From Glycine soja (Eukaryota; Streptophyta; Magnoliopsida; Fabales; Fabaceae), in NCBI RefSeq assembly GCF_004193775.1, contig NC_041008.1, forward strand, positions 11,799,731 through 11,863,730: a DNA stretch of 64,000 bases. The letters run 5' to 3'. Each line of letters starts with the position of its first letter. The first letter of the stretch is position 1. The notes under the pieces are model-generated. The model saw only the letters and a program-made list of their open reading frames with translations, was not told where the DNA came from and ran no database searches. Position numbers and translations under genes: made by a program. Shown piece after piece: positions 11,803 through 24,640 of the stretch.

Positions 11803-13600
11803 TGTCGCAACCTATCCTTCAGCGGGAGGGCAACGCGTGACTCGCGGGTGCGTGTTCCAAGAAAGGAATACGCGCGGAGTTGCCACCAACGTTTATTTGA
11901 GGAAAACGTCAGAAAAACTGGAAAAGACGTGATCTATGAACTTTAAGTGAAAGGTTCGGGAGTTGTATTTACGCACGGTGAAGGTATTAGCACCCCTCGC
12001 GTCCGTCACAAGAGATGACAACCTTTAATTAAATGTGCAAACATGACTTCAATTTTTATGTTCCCTTTTACGTCTTTATTTCTTTTTGTACTTTTTATAC
12101 TTTTTATCTTTTTGCGATCGACGAGGGGGTTTCCCTTGCTCCTACGTATTCCTTAATTGCGATAAGGAAATCAGACCTACGTAGTTCTTTGTGAATAAAG
12201 TGTTTGGTTAAGTTGTCTTTATCCTTTTTGCAAGACATGTTTTTATTGAATGAAAGGTCATTTAAGGCGTCGGACCATTAAACAAACTTTCGATTCTTTT
12301 GAAAAGAGAGAAGACATTAAGACATTGGACCATTTAATGTTCTCTTTATTTTTGAAAGAGGTAATATAGCTACATGTTGATTTTAGCCCTTTTTGAAATT
12401 TACACTTAACTAATAAAAGCGGGAAAGACCATTTCAAGGCGTTGGACCTTTGAAAATGGCTTTTTCAGGTGATAAGAAAAGTTTTGGTTTTTGATTTTAG
12501 CCTTAGTTTCACTTTGGTTATTAGCCGGTTCGATTAAGAAAGAAAAATCCCAAAGAGAAACGTCCGATTGATTTTTTTTGCTTATTTTACTAAAAGATAT
12601 TTTTTATTATTATATTATTATTTTACCTCTTTTTGGTTTCCAACGTGGTTACGGCATGACCGAACGATCGGATTTCATTTTAAACGAAATTAACGGATAT
12701 TACAATTCAAAAGATCGGTGGAAATTTTTTTTTTTTATTTAGGCGAGAAAATGACTTAAGCAAATGACTTAAGCACGTCAAAAGGGGGTACGGAAAGTAA
12801 ATAAAACGAAAATAAAAAGCACGTAAAAACAAATGGGGACCACCACGGGTACATAGAATGAATTGAAAAGCTCGATTTGGAAACTTACCCGTTGAAGACC
12901 GAAGAACGATGACGAACGAACGAAGAATGTTGAATAACGGCTGAAGATCTTCGCGAAAATCCCCACGGAAACGTTATGAAAACCTTACGGAAGCGCCTCG
13001 ACTCGAATTTTCTTCACGGAACCAATTTTTTTCACTAATTTCAAGTGATTCTTGAATTACCAGGAGGGCTGAACAAAATTCTTCTTCATTTCTCCCCCTA
13101 TTTATAGCAAAATGGGGGAGATTCTTGCCACCCAGCTCGCCCAGGCGAGCAAGGTGACTTCCTCTAGAAGCAACTGCCTTCTGGAGGAATCTTCTGGAGG
13201 GCCCAAGTGGGCCTGGTTGCTATTTGCACCCCCATTTATGCTAAATACACCCCTGCCTTTTTTTGGTGATTCTTTTTTCGTAAAGTTACGGAAACTTACG
13301 AATTTCGTAACGATACCTGTTTTCTTTCCGTAATGTCATGGAACCTTGCGGATTACATAATCATCCCCTTTTTGACTTACGAAATGTTACGGAACCTCAC
13401 GAATTGTGCAACGATGCTTCCTTTTGAGTTCCGGCATGTCACGGAACTTCACGAATTGTGCAATGATACTTCCTTTTGAGTTCCGGCATGTCACAAAACT
13501 TCACAAATTGTCTGACGATGGGTGCCAAGTACCTCAAAATGGTTAAATGAAAGTTGCATGCCACCAAGCAAAGGTCCCCAGACGAAATTAGGGTATGACA
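11803..13600 (+). mobile_element. solo LTR, family B
   Basis: It begins TGTCGCAACCTATCC and ends GGGTATGACA. It is flanked by a perfect 5-bp duplication, CCTTC (11798-11802 and 13601-13605), and excising it restores the copia frame. At about 1.8 kb it resembles a gypsy-type LTR, with short direct repeats of GTTCCGGCATGTCAC near its 3' end (13428 and 13480). No coding region belongs to it; short open frames inside are chance. Confidence 0.93.
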
Positions 13601-14906
13601 CCTTCCTGTATGGAGAACTGGAAGAAATTATTTACATGAGACAACCTGAGGGATTTATAATAGAAGGAAAGGAAGACTTTGTGTGTAAATTGAACAAATC
13701 CCTATATGGTCTAAAACAATCTCCCAGACAATGGAATAAGAGATTTGATGATTTCATGTCAAGAATTAAGTTCAACAGAAGTAAGTATGATAGTTGTGTT
13801 TACTTCAAATTCATCACACCTAATACCTTTGTTTTCTTACTATTGTATGTTGATGATATCTTGCTAACAAGCAATGATAAGAGTGAGTTAACAAAGCTAA
13901 AGGTTGAACTTAAAAGGGAGTTTGAAATGAAAGATTTAGGTGCTACCAGTAAGATTTTGGGAATTGAGATCAAAAGGGACAGAACAAGAAGTACTTGTTC
14001 CTATCTCAAGAGTCATACTTAAAGAAAGTATTGGATAGGTTTGGAATGTCTGGAGCTAAGCCAGTAACCTTACCTATATCCCAACAATTCAAACTGAGCA
14101 ATGATCAAGCACCTAGCTCAGAAAGAGACAAGGAATTTATGGCTAAAATTCCTTATGCAAATGCAATAGGCTCTTTGATGTATGCCATGGTGTATACTCT
14201 ACCTGATATAGCATACTCAGTGAGTTTGGTGAGTATATTCATGTCAAATCCAAGGAAGGTGCATTGGCAATCCTTGAAGTGGATTCTGAGATACATCAAA
14301 GGTTCACTTGGGAAGGGTCTGGCTTATGGCAGAGCTGATAAGAACAGTTACAGTTCAGCTGCCATAGAAGGGCTTGTGGACTTTGATTATGTTGGCTGCC
14401 TTGACACTAGGAAATCACTCACTGGATATAACTTTAATGCATTCGGTACAGCTATCAGCTAGAAAGTAAGCCTGCAAAAGGTGGTGGCTTTATCCACTAC
14501 AGAGGGAGAGTATATTGCACTGATAGAGGCTATAAAGGAAGCTCTTTGGCTGAGAGGAATAGCTCAAGAACTCAAGCTTTAAGATCAAATCATTACAATA
14601 CATTGCGATAATCAAAGTGCAATACACTTGTCCAAAAATAAAGTCTATCATGAGAGAACCAAGCATGTGGACATCAAGCTACATTTTGTTAGAGAAGTCA
14701 TCTCAGAATGAGCTGTAACTATTCATAAAGTTGCTACCGAAGATAACCCATCTAACATGATCACTAAAGTGTTACCAAGCAACAAGTTCTATTACTATTT
14801 GGATCTAATTCAACTCAAGTGATCTTTGTCCATTGTTCTTTCAAAAATTAGCAGCCACGCTGTTGATCCTTCAAAAATTCATAGCTACTGAACCAAGGTG
14901 GAGATT

Positions 14907-15196
14907 TGTAGGCTTGGTCCAATCAGTTATGCTGACCTGTTCAATTTTGTGCAATTCTGTTCATTCTGTTTAATACTGTTACTAACTAACTAATTGTTTG
15001 CTATTTCTTAGCAATTTTATGTAAGTCCAGTTGTCTATAAATAGACTTTATTTTGTATAGATTAAAGCAAATTGTAATGTGGATTTATATTCATCATTAA
15101 AAAAGCAGTGTTAAAGTGTTAGCTCATAACTAGATCTGTGTGCGTTATCCATCATTACTCTGATCTTCATATTCTTCTCTCTCATAATTCACAACA
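14907..15196 (+). repeat. copia 3' LTR
   Basis: It is the same length as the 5' LTR and ends CACAACA at 15196, followed by the target duplication TAAAC. Confidence 0.92.
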
Positions 15197-15850
15197 TAAA
15201 CCTAGAATATGAATCCACGTAGCAATCCTCCTTACCTTTATGGTCGTAACCGTAAAGAATGAATGCCAACGCTAAACCACAATGTACTGGCTAGCGATCA
15301 AATAAGGCATGTTTATAATCTTCCTTCCACTGCATACTGGAGCAGGAAAAAATCGTGAGGCATATCCACTATTTTAACTACTCCCACTCTCACCAATTCA
15401 CATTGGATCTTATTCTCAATCATTCTAAAACTTATTTGTTTCCCCAACACATTAATAACTAGTGAGTTCTTCCATGATTCACACCACTGCTCAAACTCCA
15501 CCTGAGTCACGAGGTATAGTTGGGCATGGGTCAAGCTCCCCTTCATCCTCCACCCTAGCTTCCAACGATTTTGCATATTTCTCCTCCAATACTTCCATCT
15601 TCTTCAAGAGACTCTGATAATAAGTGAATACTCTATCCCCTTCTGTCATCAGAAGGTTCTCCACATATGACTTTACATTATTAATTTCATCCCCTTTTGG
15701 TGTCTTGTCTACTTTCTCCTCAATAGTCCCTTCATTCTCCACACCATGGGAATCCTCCATACTCCCATCCACGACTATGTCATTGTCCTTTGTTTTGACC
15801 TTCTTAGAACTACGTTTCAGATGGTCATCCTCCTCTGACATAATCCTTCC
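15197..15850 (-). mobile_element. LINE retrotransposon, upstream part (ORF1, DUF4283-type)
   Basis: On the minus strand a start near 15841 opens an acidic frame with a coiled-coil-like segment (YYQSLLKKMEVLEEKYAKSL). After a frame change it reads FEQWCESWKNSLVINVLGK and ends near MPHDFFLLQYA. That is the DUF4283 RNA-binding-like domain of plant LINE ORF1 proteins. The frame change near 15500-15570 and the copia insertion at 15197 make it defective. The true 5' end of the LINE is not obvious. Confidence 0.75.
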
Positions 15851-17150
15851 AAAAAATAGTTATTTTTTAAAAAAACTAGTTTCTTTTAGCAGCTTTTGTT
15901 ATTATGAAGTTCATTTAAAAGTTGAAAATGCTATCATCTCTATTTCAATTATCATTGTTTATTGGATTTCATGCTTAATCAAATCATAAAAAGATTTATC
16001 TTATATCTTTCTTTTTTAAGAAAAAAATGATTTATCTTATGTAAATATTATGCTCTATTAAATTTTAATTATTATATAATCAGTGTTTATTTCTAACCTT
16101 TTCTAAATTATAAAATTAATAATAATCTTATTTTTTAGTAAATTACATTGGCTTTTCTTGATATTTTTTCATATTTCACATAATTCCTTTTTTTAACTGT
16201 ACAACAAACTCTCTTATATATAAGAGTACACAATGTAACATTTTTTTAATGAAGGGATTCGAGTAATGTATAAGGGACATTGGCGTGATATTTTTCAAAC
16301 AATTAAGGCGGTTAATGTATGGATAAAAAATAATATTGTGTGCAATATGGAAACATTTCAAGTAGCACCGGTGTAATTTATTTTATCTTTTTTGAAACAA
16401 ATTTTGTCTAAATATTATATTTTTTTTATCAAATTTTATTTATTATTCAATCAGTTTTTATTTTCCTTGGGCTTTGTTAAACGCTACTAGTGAACCTCCT
16501 TTATTGTCATTAACTTAAAATTTAAAAACACAATGAGATGAGTCAGTGTAATCACAGATCATTATATTAGCAACATGCAAAGGTATCAAACGCATAAAAG
16601 AAGGGAATTTTTTTATATTCCATATATGACATTTTGGTATTTTACTTTTATAAATAAAATCTCGAATCATTTATATATGTATATATGGTTGGGCCCCCTT
16701 TTGGTTTGAGTCTTAGTCTGCCCTTGTCTATACATGAAACTAAAACCCCAAAAAAGAAAAAGAAGAATGCAGCTTTAAGTTTGATGCTTGCTCTATCTAC
16801 TATTTGTTTAAGAAGAAGATCCACCCTAGAAGTCATTTGCTCCCCACTTACATCGAGTATGGGATCATCACAAGCATGAACCACACGTGCAACATGCATG
16901 GGTAAGTTTACCAAAACAAACATGCAAATACAAATAATCCAAAACAATTTATTGAAGAAAAAGAGAATACTAAATTTAAGTTATATGCTTTGGAAATACT
17001 TTTCTAACCAGTTAGAAATTTATAATAAAACTCAATTCATACGCTTATCTCAAAACCCAATTCATTTAATAGACATTTTATTGTTCATCAATAAATGTCA
17101 ATATACATCCACATTAGATCATTCATCTCAATTAATATATCTAATATAAC
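15851..17150. other. AT-rich intergenic sequence, no gene seen
   Basis: Low-complexity AT-rich DNA, probably including the LINE 5' region. A minus-strand frame at 16648-16947 interrupted by a poly-phenylalanine run was examined and not accepted as a gene. Confidence 0.5.
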
Positions 17151-17645
17151 CTTAAAACATATTCCTCAAACCATCAACAACAATATAGTTCCATCACCAT
17201 TCATCATCATGAGTCATAAACATCGTAGATCACATAAAATTACAATTGACATCAACTAACACAAATTCTCATCATACTTAATCATCACAACTAACAAACA
17301 TTGATAGCTAACCAAACCAAGGTCGCCACTACTAACATACACCAGCAGCCAACTAGGTCGCACCAGACATAAACATTGATTATATTCCATAGAGTTTCAA
17401 CATAATATGAGCGGTCCCCCATGAGCCTCATCCCCTAACTTAGTATTCACACTCTGGCTATTCAAGGAGTCTCTTGGGTTAACCCTACGAAGAAAGTGTA
17501 GTTTTATCAAATATAGACAAGTGTGAGTATTGACTTACCTTTATAGGTTTGCAAGATCATACATTTATAGGGATTCACCCATTTGTCTATTCTGTAGGCC
17601 CCTTTTTGTTAGCCACCATGAAAACCTCCAACACTAGGTTGAGAG

Positions 17646-19328
17646 TGTTGAATTCACATCCCTGATTATTTTAATTATGACAAACCATTAGCAATGTAAA
17701 TATATTCATTCTGATATACTCAAAAAGGTTCAAAACAACTGTTAGAGTTGACAACTCAAAAGAATTCTTAAAGCTCATCAGAATGATGAAGTTTTCTTTC
17801 CTTTGAGTAATTAGTTCTTGGCAAGATATTGAACAATAAGGCCTCACATAGAAGATTCGCCAAAGGCTACATGAAGAACATCTTGAATCAGAATTAAGTT
17901 ATGGTAAAGTCTACATCGAAATGGTGAAGACTTGACTCTGACTTTTTGAACACCAGAATGTTTCATAATGACTTAGAAAGCATCACTTGGACAACATCCG
18001 AATCACTTTCCATATGTTGCCACATTCACTTAAGGCACATAAAAAAGGGAAAGCTATATGCATAAAAAGATGCAAATTTGTTGAATGTTGAACATGTCCA
18101 TGAGAAGCATTGATGTGAAGCATTAGAATGAAAGACTAAGGTATACCACTCAACCTGACCTTGGATAGAACACTAACACACCAATAACTAAATTTCTACT
18201 AAGTCTTTCTAAAGTAATTAACTTTAGAATATTTGAAGCTATGAATAAGTGTTAAGAGTGACAAAGCTGAACTACACCAGGATGAGATATCAATTTGAAC
18301 TTCATCAAAAGAATTCATTGAGTATGGATTCATTCTCAGTAAACATGAGAATGAATATTCTGATGGTTCTCAAAATGCTCATAAAAAAGGTCCCCCAGAA
18401 TGGTACTGCATGTTGTCATTTTATGGCATTTGTAAAGCGCACCTACTTACTCTAGAAGCTTGCCAGTTGTGTGGAGCCCACCTCAATAGTCTTCTTGGGA
18501 TATATTTGAAGCATTTTCGAAAGGCATGTAGAACAAGTTTAAGCATTACCAAAATAGTATAGCAAAAAAAAATATCTTTGAGTGAGAAATCTGTATTTTA
18601 GCTTCAACCCTCTCTTTGAGAGTAAACTGCTTTTGAATTGAACTTGAAAAGTCTATAATATCTTAGATAGAAATGTGAAATTAAATTCATGAGTAGAATC
18701 CCTCATTATGAGATGAAAATCTATATTCTATGTAGTTAAACAAAAATCCATTTTCCTATAAAAGTCCAATAGTAGTTGGCAAAGGTGAAACCCATTGGTA
18801 TAGTTGGTCTAGTCGAGGCTAGGATTGAAGTCCAATAGGGAATTGACAATTTGTTGAAACCCAATGGTTGCTAGTCTAGTTGTTAGTGAAATCTTATCTT
18901 TAAGGGTGAGGGTTACTCGTAGCCCAAGGTTAAGGTGAATCAATATAAAAACCTATATGCACTCCTCCTTCTTCTTACTCTTTACTCGTAGCCCAAGTTT
19001 ACACAGATCTAAAAACTACTTTTGATCAAAATACAAAATCGGTTAACCTTTCATCTTAACAACTAAACTAAACTTTTTTTAATCAAAAGGTGTTAAGTAA
19101 ACAACTGCCTTTGAAACAAAATTTTTAATCTGCAAAAGAACTTTTTCCAGAACCGTTTGCATTTTCATTCTAAGCAACTTGAATTTCCATTCTAAGTTCA
19201 GAACAATTCTTTACTTTGAACTAGTTCATTCTAAACTATCATCAAAAACCTTTTTGTTTCAAAGGAAGCTTTAAAAATTTTCAGCATTCCAATTCAACCC
19301 TTTTTCTTGTGATATTTTTGTCACTTCA
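17646..19328 (+). mobile_element. probable solo LTR, family C
   Basis: It begins TGTTGAATTCACATCC and ends TTTGTCACTTCA. The flanks are GAGAG (17641-17645) and GAAAG (19329-19333), a 5-bp duplication with one mismatch. The interior is typical LTR sequence with direct GTAGCCCAAG repeats (18917 and 18989). No internal coding region was found. Confidence 0.65.
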
Positions 19329-20104
19329 GAAAGTCCACTTAACACCCTCAACTTACGTGCCTACTCATATGTTTGTGCATAAATTGTGCACCCACCATGT
19401 ACTAACAACAATAACAATACATTTTAGTGCACACACCATGTACCAACAACAACAACACAATAACAACTCATTCCTTATACACCAAAAGAGTCAATTAAAC
19501 TTGTTGGGAAATAGTTTCAATCTCTCTTACATGACTTTAGAAGTTAAAACATAGGGGTGGTACTTGGAAAGATACCCACTAGGCGAGACCCCCAGGTTGC
19601 TTTAATGAGATAGAGTTTTGCCATGAAACTCATCCTCCCATGTATATCATTCTCAACAACAAAAATCTTTCCAATGCTTATAGTTAGCTCATCTCCACAC
19701 ATAGGAACAATTCCCATACAAGAATAACAAGTATCACCATCATCTCAAGAACATAGACATCTCAACCACAACATAATATATTTAATCAATAACATGTTGC
19801 ATTTAGATAATTCATTTACATAATTTTCAATTCATTCAAATTTGCCTTCTCAAGATATGACATTTCAACAATCACCCAATCATTTCAACAATAAAATACT
19901 TATCTTATAGATAAAACTATCACATTTATTTCAACATTTATAAGATTCATAAATTTTCTACATTCATCTTTTTAAGGTAATATCTCAAACAAGAGAGTAA
20001 TCCACATAAAAGTAACTTTATTTCTTCTATACAATTCATAAAATATTTATATACACATTTGAAATTGATTTGGAAACTCTTGAGAAAACATTCAAGGTAA
20101 AATG

Positions 20105-20290
20105 AAACATGATGTCTTAATTTAGCTTAAGCTAGAAAATTTAGCTCAGCCATAAATTAGCTAAGCTAAAAATTTTAGCTCAACCATAATTTAGCTTAGC
20201 AAAAAATTTTAGCTTGAGCTAAATTCATGCAGACCCAAATCTAACGAAAATTAGCTGAAGCTAAAAATTTTAGCTTAGCCAAAACTGCGA
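20105..20290. repeat. degenerate array of TTAGCTNAAGCTAAA units
   Basis: At least six variants of AAAATTTTAGCT and TTAGCTTAGC follow one another in alternating orientation, giving a locally palindromic tract. It lies within the decayed LTR block. Confidence 0.6.
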
Positions 20291-20645
20291 AATCTACAAC
20301 ATTCTTTTTCTACGAATCTAAGCTTTTGACTCCATTAATGACTACCCAAGCATCCAAACTCGTAATAAACATATCAATACTCACCAACAAAAGAAGAACA
20401 TAAAACCACCATAAGGAAAGAAAAAGGGTTAAGTTTCCCTTACCTAAAACTTTGAGATTTCCATGAGAAGGAGATGAAAGAAAGAAACTTTGTGGATTTT
20501 TTAGTGATCTTGCTTCAACTATAGGAGGCACCTAAACCAACATCATAATAAGCTTCAGAAATAACAATAATCAGACTAGAAATGAGGTTGAATAGTATAT
20601 ATGTTAATCAAAGATAATGAGTTTTCAAACGTTTATCACAGGTTC

Positions 20646-20646
<1 letters not shown>

Positions 20647-20679
<33 letters not shown>
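20647..20679. repeat. (TG)n microsatellite
   Basis: About 15 uninterrupted TG dinucleotides. Confidence 0.95.
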
Positions 20680-20680
<1 letters not shown>

Positions 20681-20819
20681 TTAAGTCATCCAGTAAAAAG
20701 AAATGAGTTCTGATAAAAAAAGTTTAACCATCCACTAATTATGTAAAATAAGGTTCTAGAATGGTTTTTCAAGCGAACATTTGGTTTGAAAACAATGACA
20801 GAAAGCACTGAGGGAATGT

Positions 20820-21500
20820 TTAGTAAAATCGTTAAGAAGAAACTTCGAAACACTTGATTTAATTATAAAGGTTCACTCAAACAAAACTATGTCCAATTCT
20901 TCTTTACACAATCATAAAGGGGTCTACTAATCAAAACTTGATTACAAAGCAAGTATTTTGTCCTGCAACTTTTGGCTATACAAGTATTCTTCTAGCCACT
21001 TCTAGCACTAACTTAGACTTCTTCTGAATTTTTTTTAAAAAGGTATTGTTTAACACTGAGTCTCTCCTTGTTTTCACAAACAATAGTTTGAATGAATACA
21101 AGTATACAATAATACTCAATGAGTGGATAAGCAATAAAGAACAAATACAAGATAACTTTGCTTAGCAAAGAATAAACAATAAAAGCTTAAATGAATCGTC
21201 CAATAATTTCTGCACAGTTTTGCTTCAAAGTTATTCTCGTTTTCTCGTAATTTTTCGCTAACATGTTTTTGGGTAGAGTCTCCCTTTTATAGACTTTAGT
21301 GAAGGATCTGTTATGAGATTAGTGTTGAGTCCTTGAAATGACCATTGTCTCACACTTAGGTATAAGGCTACATGCCATGCTTTGATTTAAGAGGCAAAGA
21401 ATAAAAGTATAGACAACTGCATGTGCTAATCGTACTCAATGAAAGCGACCCTTAAGGAATATTCTGTGTAGACCTTCTATTCTCTTCTATTTTGTCCTTT
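20820..21500 (+). repeat. dispersed repeat, copy 1
   Basis: It shares an ordered set of segments with 24900-25320: GGTCTACTAATCAA, AAGTATTCT, CAAATACAAGATAACTTTGCT and TCTCGTAATTTT-like stretches. The likely source is an LTR of a retroelement, but the ends could not be fixed. Confidence 0.5.
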
Positions 21501-22382
21501 TCTTAAATTTGAATGTTAACAATTCAAATAAAGAAAAGCAAACTGAAATTTCAAGAGAGAGAATACATGTACTTCCTTTTTCAATTGGCATAACTTTTCT
21601 GTACTACATTGGATGCAAATTATGTATGAAACTTATACCAATTGGATGTGAGTGTTGTGCATACTCATTGTATAACATTGGTTGGTGTAAAAGGGTGGAT
21701 GTCGATTAATAATTTACAAAGTATTTTTGTTTTGGGAGTGACGATATATGTGAATAATAGTTAATTTCTTTAATAACATTGATCTTGTCCACTTATCATA
21801 AACCTATTAATATATCAACAATTTATACTCTTTGTTAATCATCAAAATCTATGGTAGGTATGAATGGTCTTCCGTACCTAACAGCTTCAATCAAGATTTC
21901 ATCCACCCACCAATAAGTTAGTCAAAACTATTAGAGAGCTTCTTGAGAGGGAAAGAAAGAGACCAAGGGAGAAGAGAAGTGTCGCTTACCCACTAGGAAT
22001 ATAATAAAGAAATTATGAAGAAGGAAAAAGGGTTTCTAGTGGTGTAAAAATCCCAAACTCCCTTATGGTATGAAGGTGGTTTTCTTGAGAAGAAAAAGAA
22101 TGAAGGGGATGAGAGGAAGATTGAGCTTCTAATGATTTTGAAGCTTGGAGTTGTCTTGGAATTTTCTTTTTGCACGTATGTTTTCTCCTAACTACACCCC
22201 TTTCTACAATTAAAGCTCACTTACAAAACCCAACACCATCTCAACCCACAAATTAAGCCAATGATGAAAATATATTAATAACACTATGGCACATAGCAAA
22301 AACAAACTATTTATTAATTCTTTTATAATTATCATGAATTAAAATTTAATATTCTCTTACGGTACTGTTAGGGGTGTTAGAG

Positions 22383-24640
22383 TGTTTTTCTAAGTACAAG
22401 AATCAAAAGAAGCAAAAAAACATAATATTAAGGTTATGTTAAAATGACAATCCTAACATAAAGACTTACAAGATGGAAACTACACCAGAATGTAGCTTGT
22501 TGAAGTTAGATGTTCCACAAAAATATGAAGAGAAAATCATCGAAGGCACGTTGTTTTGATCAAAAGTGCAAAAGTAATTATGAACGGTTTTGTGATGGAA
22601 AGCACGAAGATGTAGGTGGCAGAATCTAGGATAACTAATTCAAAGTATGTTGTACACTTGTATAGATCTTATAATTTGACCGTTGGATTGAAATAGGCAC
22701 ATTGGTCGACATTTTTCCTTGGTTGCGAAGATCATAGAAACCTTTACACCAACACGCCACACAAGGAAAATAGCTACCGGTTACTAGGACAATGTGTATG
22801 TCCAAACCCATTTCTTAATGCAATTTATTGTTCATGTAATTTCTCTCTTTGGTTAATTTACGGGTTTCATGCAATCTCTTCTCCCTTCATTTCTTCTCCA
22901 AACTTTTATACTTTTTCCAATCTTTATTTCTTCTCTAAACTCAAACTTACTTATTTCTTGTTCTTTACTTTTCTGCAACTTTTATTTTATTTTGTACTTT
23001 CAATTTTCATTTCAAGTACCTTACATTTATGTTATTTTAATTATTGATTGTGTTTCAATTTAATTTACTTTCAAAAGCCTTTTGCATTACAAATTTGTTA
23101 CTTTCCTTACTTTTACAATTTTACTTACCAGCCAATTTATACATTTCTATTTGTCTAAGAATATTCGTATTATCCAAAACTATAGAATTGTTTGGAAATC
23201 ACTTTTATAACTATACTTAAAACCAGTATCTTTTGATTATTAAAAACAACTTTGGTTACAAAGACTAACCATCAAAATGAATACTTTCGAATGTGGTACA
23301 ATAATATATGATTATGTTAAAATCTTATATGTATTAGATTGGTCTTATGATTTCTTTAATTGAAAGTTATATCAACTGCTAGTTTGAATAAAAAGAACTT
23401 ACAGTTATGATTCTACCACACTAAATAAAATAAGTTGTTTGAGATTGATAAGAATCAAGTGTGGAAACAATGATAAATTACATTTCGATCATTTAACAAA
23501 TTATCATCATAAACAAGTATATATTGAGCACTTAATCATGCATTACGAAAATCATAGTGTTACAAAAAATATATTTTAGTTTTTTTTTATATGAGGAGTG
23601 ATCAAATTACATCAGTGTAACTTAGTCAACTGTTACACTATTTATATAACTTGATATAAAATGTGATTTTATAGATCTAGCCATTGAATTATATCTACAT
23701 ACTACCAAAATTGTCTATGTCAAATTTTGTCAGAATCAAACAACAACAAGAAGGTAATCAAATTATCCATATTTTAGTATATTTTAAAATATTTATATTA
23801 CGCTGATTTTAATTTATGTGGACAATGTAGCAAGTGATTTTGGATTAATATAAAATTTTGTATATGTAATCTACAAGAAATGAACTTTCAACCCAATGGT
23901 GAGTTTTAAGAAAACATTATCTAGTTCAAAGTTATAAAATGATGTAATAATTGTCAACTTTACACCGGTATATCTTGATTCCTCCTCTTTTTATATTATA
24001 AATAATTAAATATTTATGAACTTTATTATTATTGTTGTTGTTGTTGTTGTTATTTAAAAAAATGTTAGAAACACACTCTCATTGATGAAAATTTATTGAA
24101 ATGACAAAATTTGGTGAGTCTCACATCATATATAATGACACTCTTTCTCTCTCTTGATTTTATAGTTTTTAATAAATTTTAACCAAATAGAGAGAAAGTG
24201 TTTGAAAAAGTGTGCCAAAAGTGTGTTCCCAATACTCCTCTTACTATAATCATAATAAATTTTAAATGTGTTTATGATATTTTGAATATTTATTATAATA
24301 ATATTTAACTATTGTTAAGATATACTCCATTTCGAAATAAGGATAGCAAATGTTTGATGGTTACTGTATATTTTTTGAAAATAATTTTTTGAAACATATA
24401 TCCAAATATTAATTATCATATGGGAATATTTTTGGGGAAAAAATATAAAATAAAGGTATACTTAGTAATGGAGGAGGAATATTTATTAATTTCCTTTTGC
24501 TTAGTTTTTTTTTAATTGATTAGGCTTTAGAATACAATTCAAAATAGATGCATGAGACATGAAAAAAAAAATCAAACATTTAGTATTTGATCCTAAGCCT
24601 TTTACTTAAGTAGTATGTGCATTGTGTAACACAGTACTAT
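22383..24640. other. AT-rich intergenic sequence, no gene seen
   Basis: No coding signal on either strand. It contains a short (TTG)n run near 24035-24052. The remainder looks like unclassified AT-rich DNA. Confidence 0.5.

Larger units (their letters stand above)
7504..14822 (+). pseudogene. copia gag-pol polyprotein, defective
   Basis: The ATG at 7504 follows the 5' LTR. Domains in order are: gag; a damaged zinc knuckle (GHTRRFCP remains near 8107); aspartic protease (WILDSGCSFHMT, near 8248); integrase zinc region (HRRLGHV, CEHCVYGK) and core (IHADLWGP, RTDNGLEF); reverse transcriptase (ARLVARGFTQ, KLNKSLYGLKQ, LLYVDDILL near 13845); and RNase H (ALSTTEGEY, HCDNQSAIHLSKNK). Most of it stays in one frame but is broken by in-frame stops at 7666, 8296, 8368, 8638, 8986 and others. 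There is a frameshift near 13985-13995 and stops at 14460 and 14579. Two LTR insertions (9688 and 11803) also split it. It cannot make a functional product. Confidence 0.92.
7183..15196 (+). mobile_element. Ty1/copia LTR retrotransposon, complete ends, twice interrupted
   Basis: Two 290-base LTRs (7183-7472 and 14907-15196) begin TGTAGGCTTGGTCC and end CACAACA. The element is flanked by a perfect 5-bp duplication, TAAAC (7178-7182 and 15197-15201). A polypurine tract, AGGTGGAGA, lies just before the 3' LTR. The bases after the 5' LTR (TTGGTGCGGTGAAC) would be the primer site; I could not match them to a tRNA. Without the two nested solo LTRs and their duplications the element is about 4.5 kb, usual for copia. 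It inserted into LINE ORF1. Confidence 0.95.
17151..22382. repeat. decayed LTR-type repeat block with nested insertions
   Basis: The pieces 17160-17645, 19329-20560 and about 21840-22382 look like one old gypsy-type LTR or untranslated region. They are CA-rich and TCATCA-rich tracts, with GGCGAGACCCCCAGG at 19582, and a right end resembling GGGGTGTTAGA. They are separated by a solo LTR (17646-19328) and by another repeat (about 20590-21840). No protein domain is readable. The outer boundaries are approximate. Confidence 0.45.

Noticed and set aside
16648..16947. Minus-strand 99-codon frame with a hydrophobic start, like a small secreted protein
   Set aside because: It is interrupted by a run of phenylalanine codons from a poly(T)-like tract, ends in low-complexity sequence and matches no family I know; no supporting promoter or splice context.
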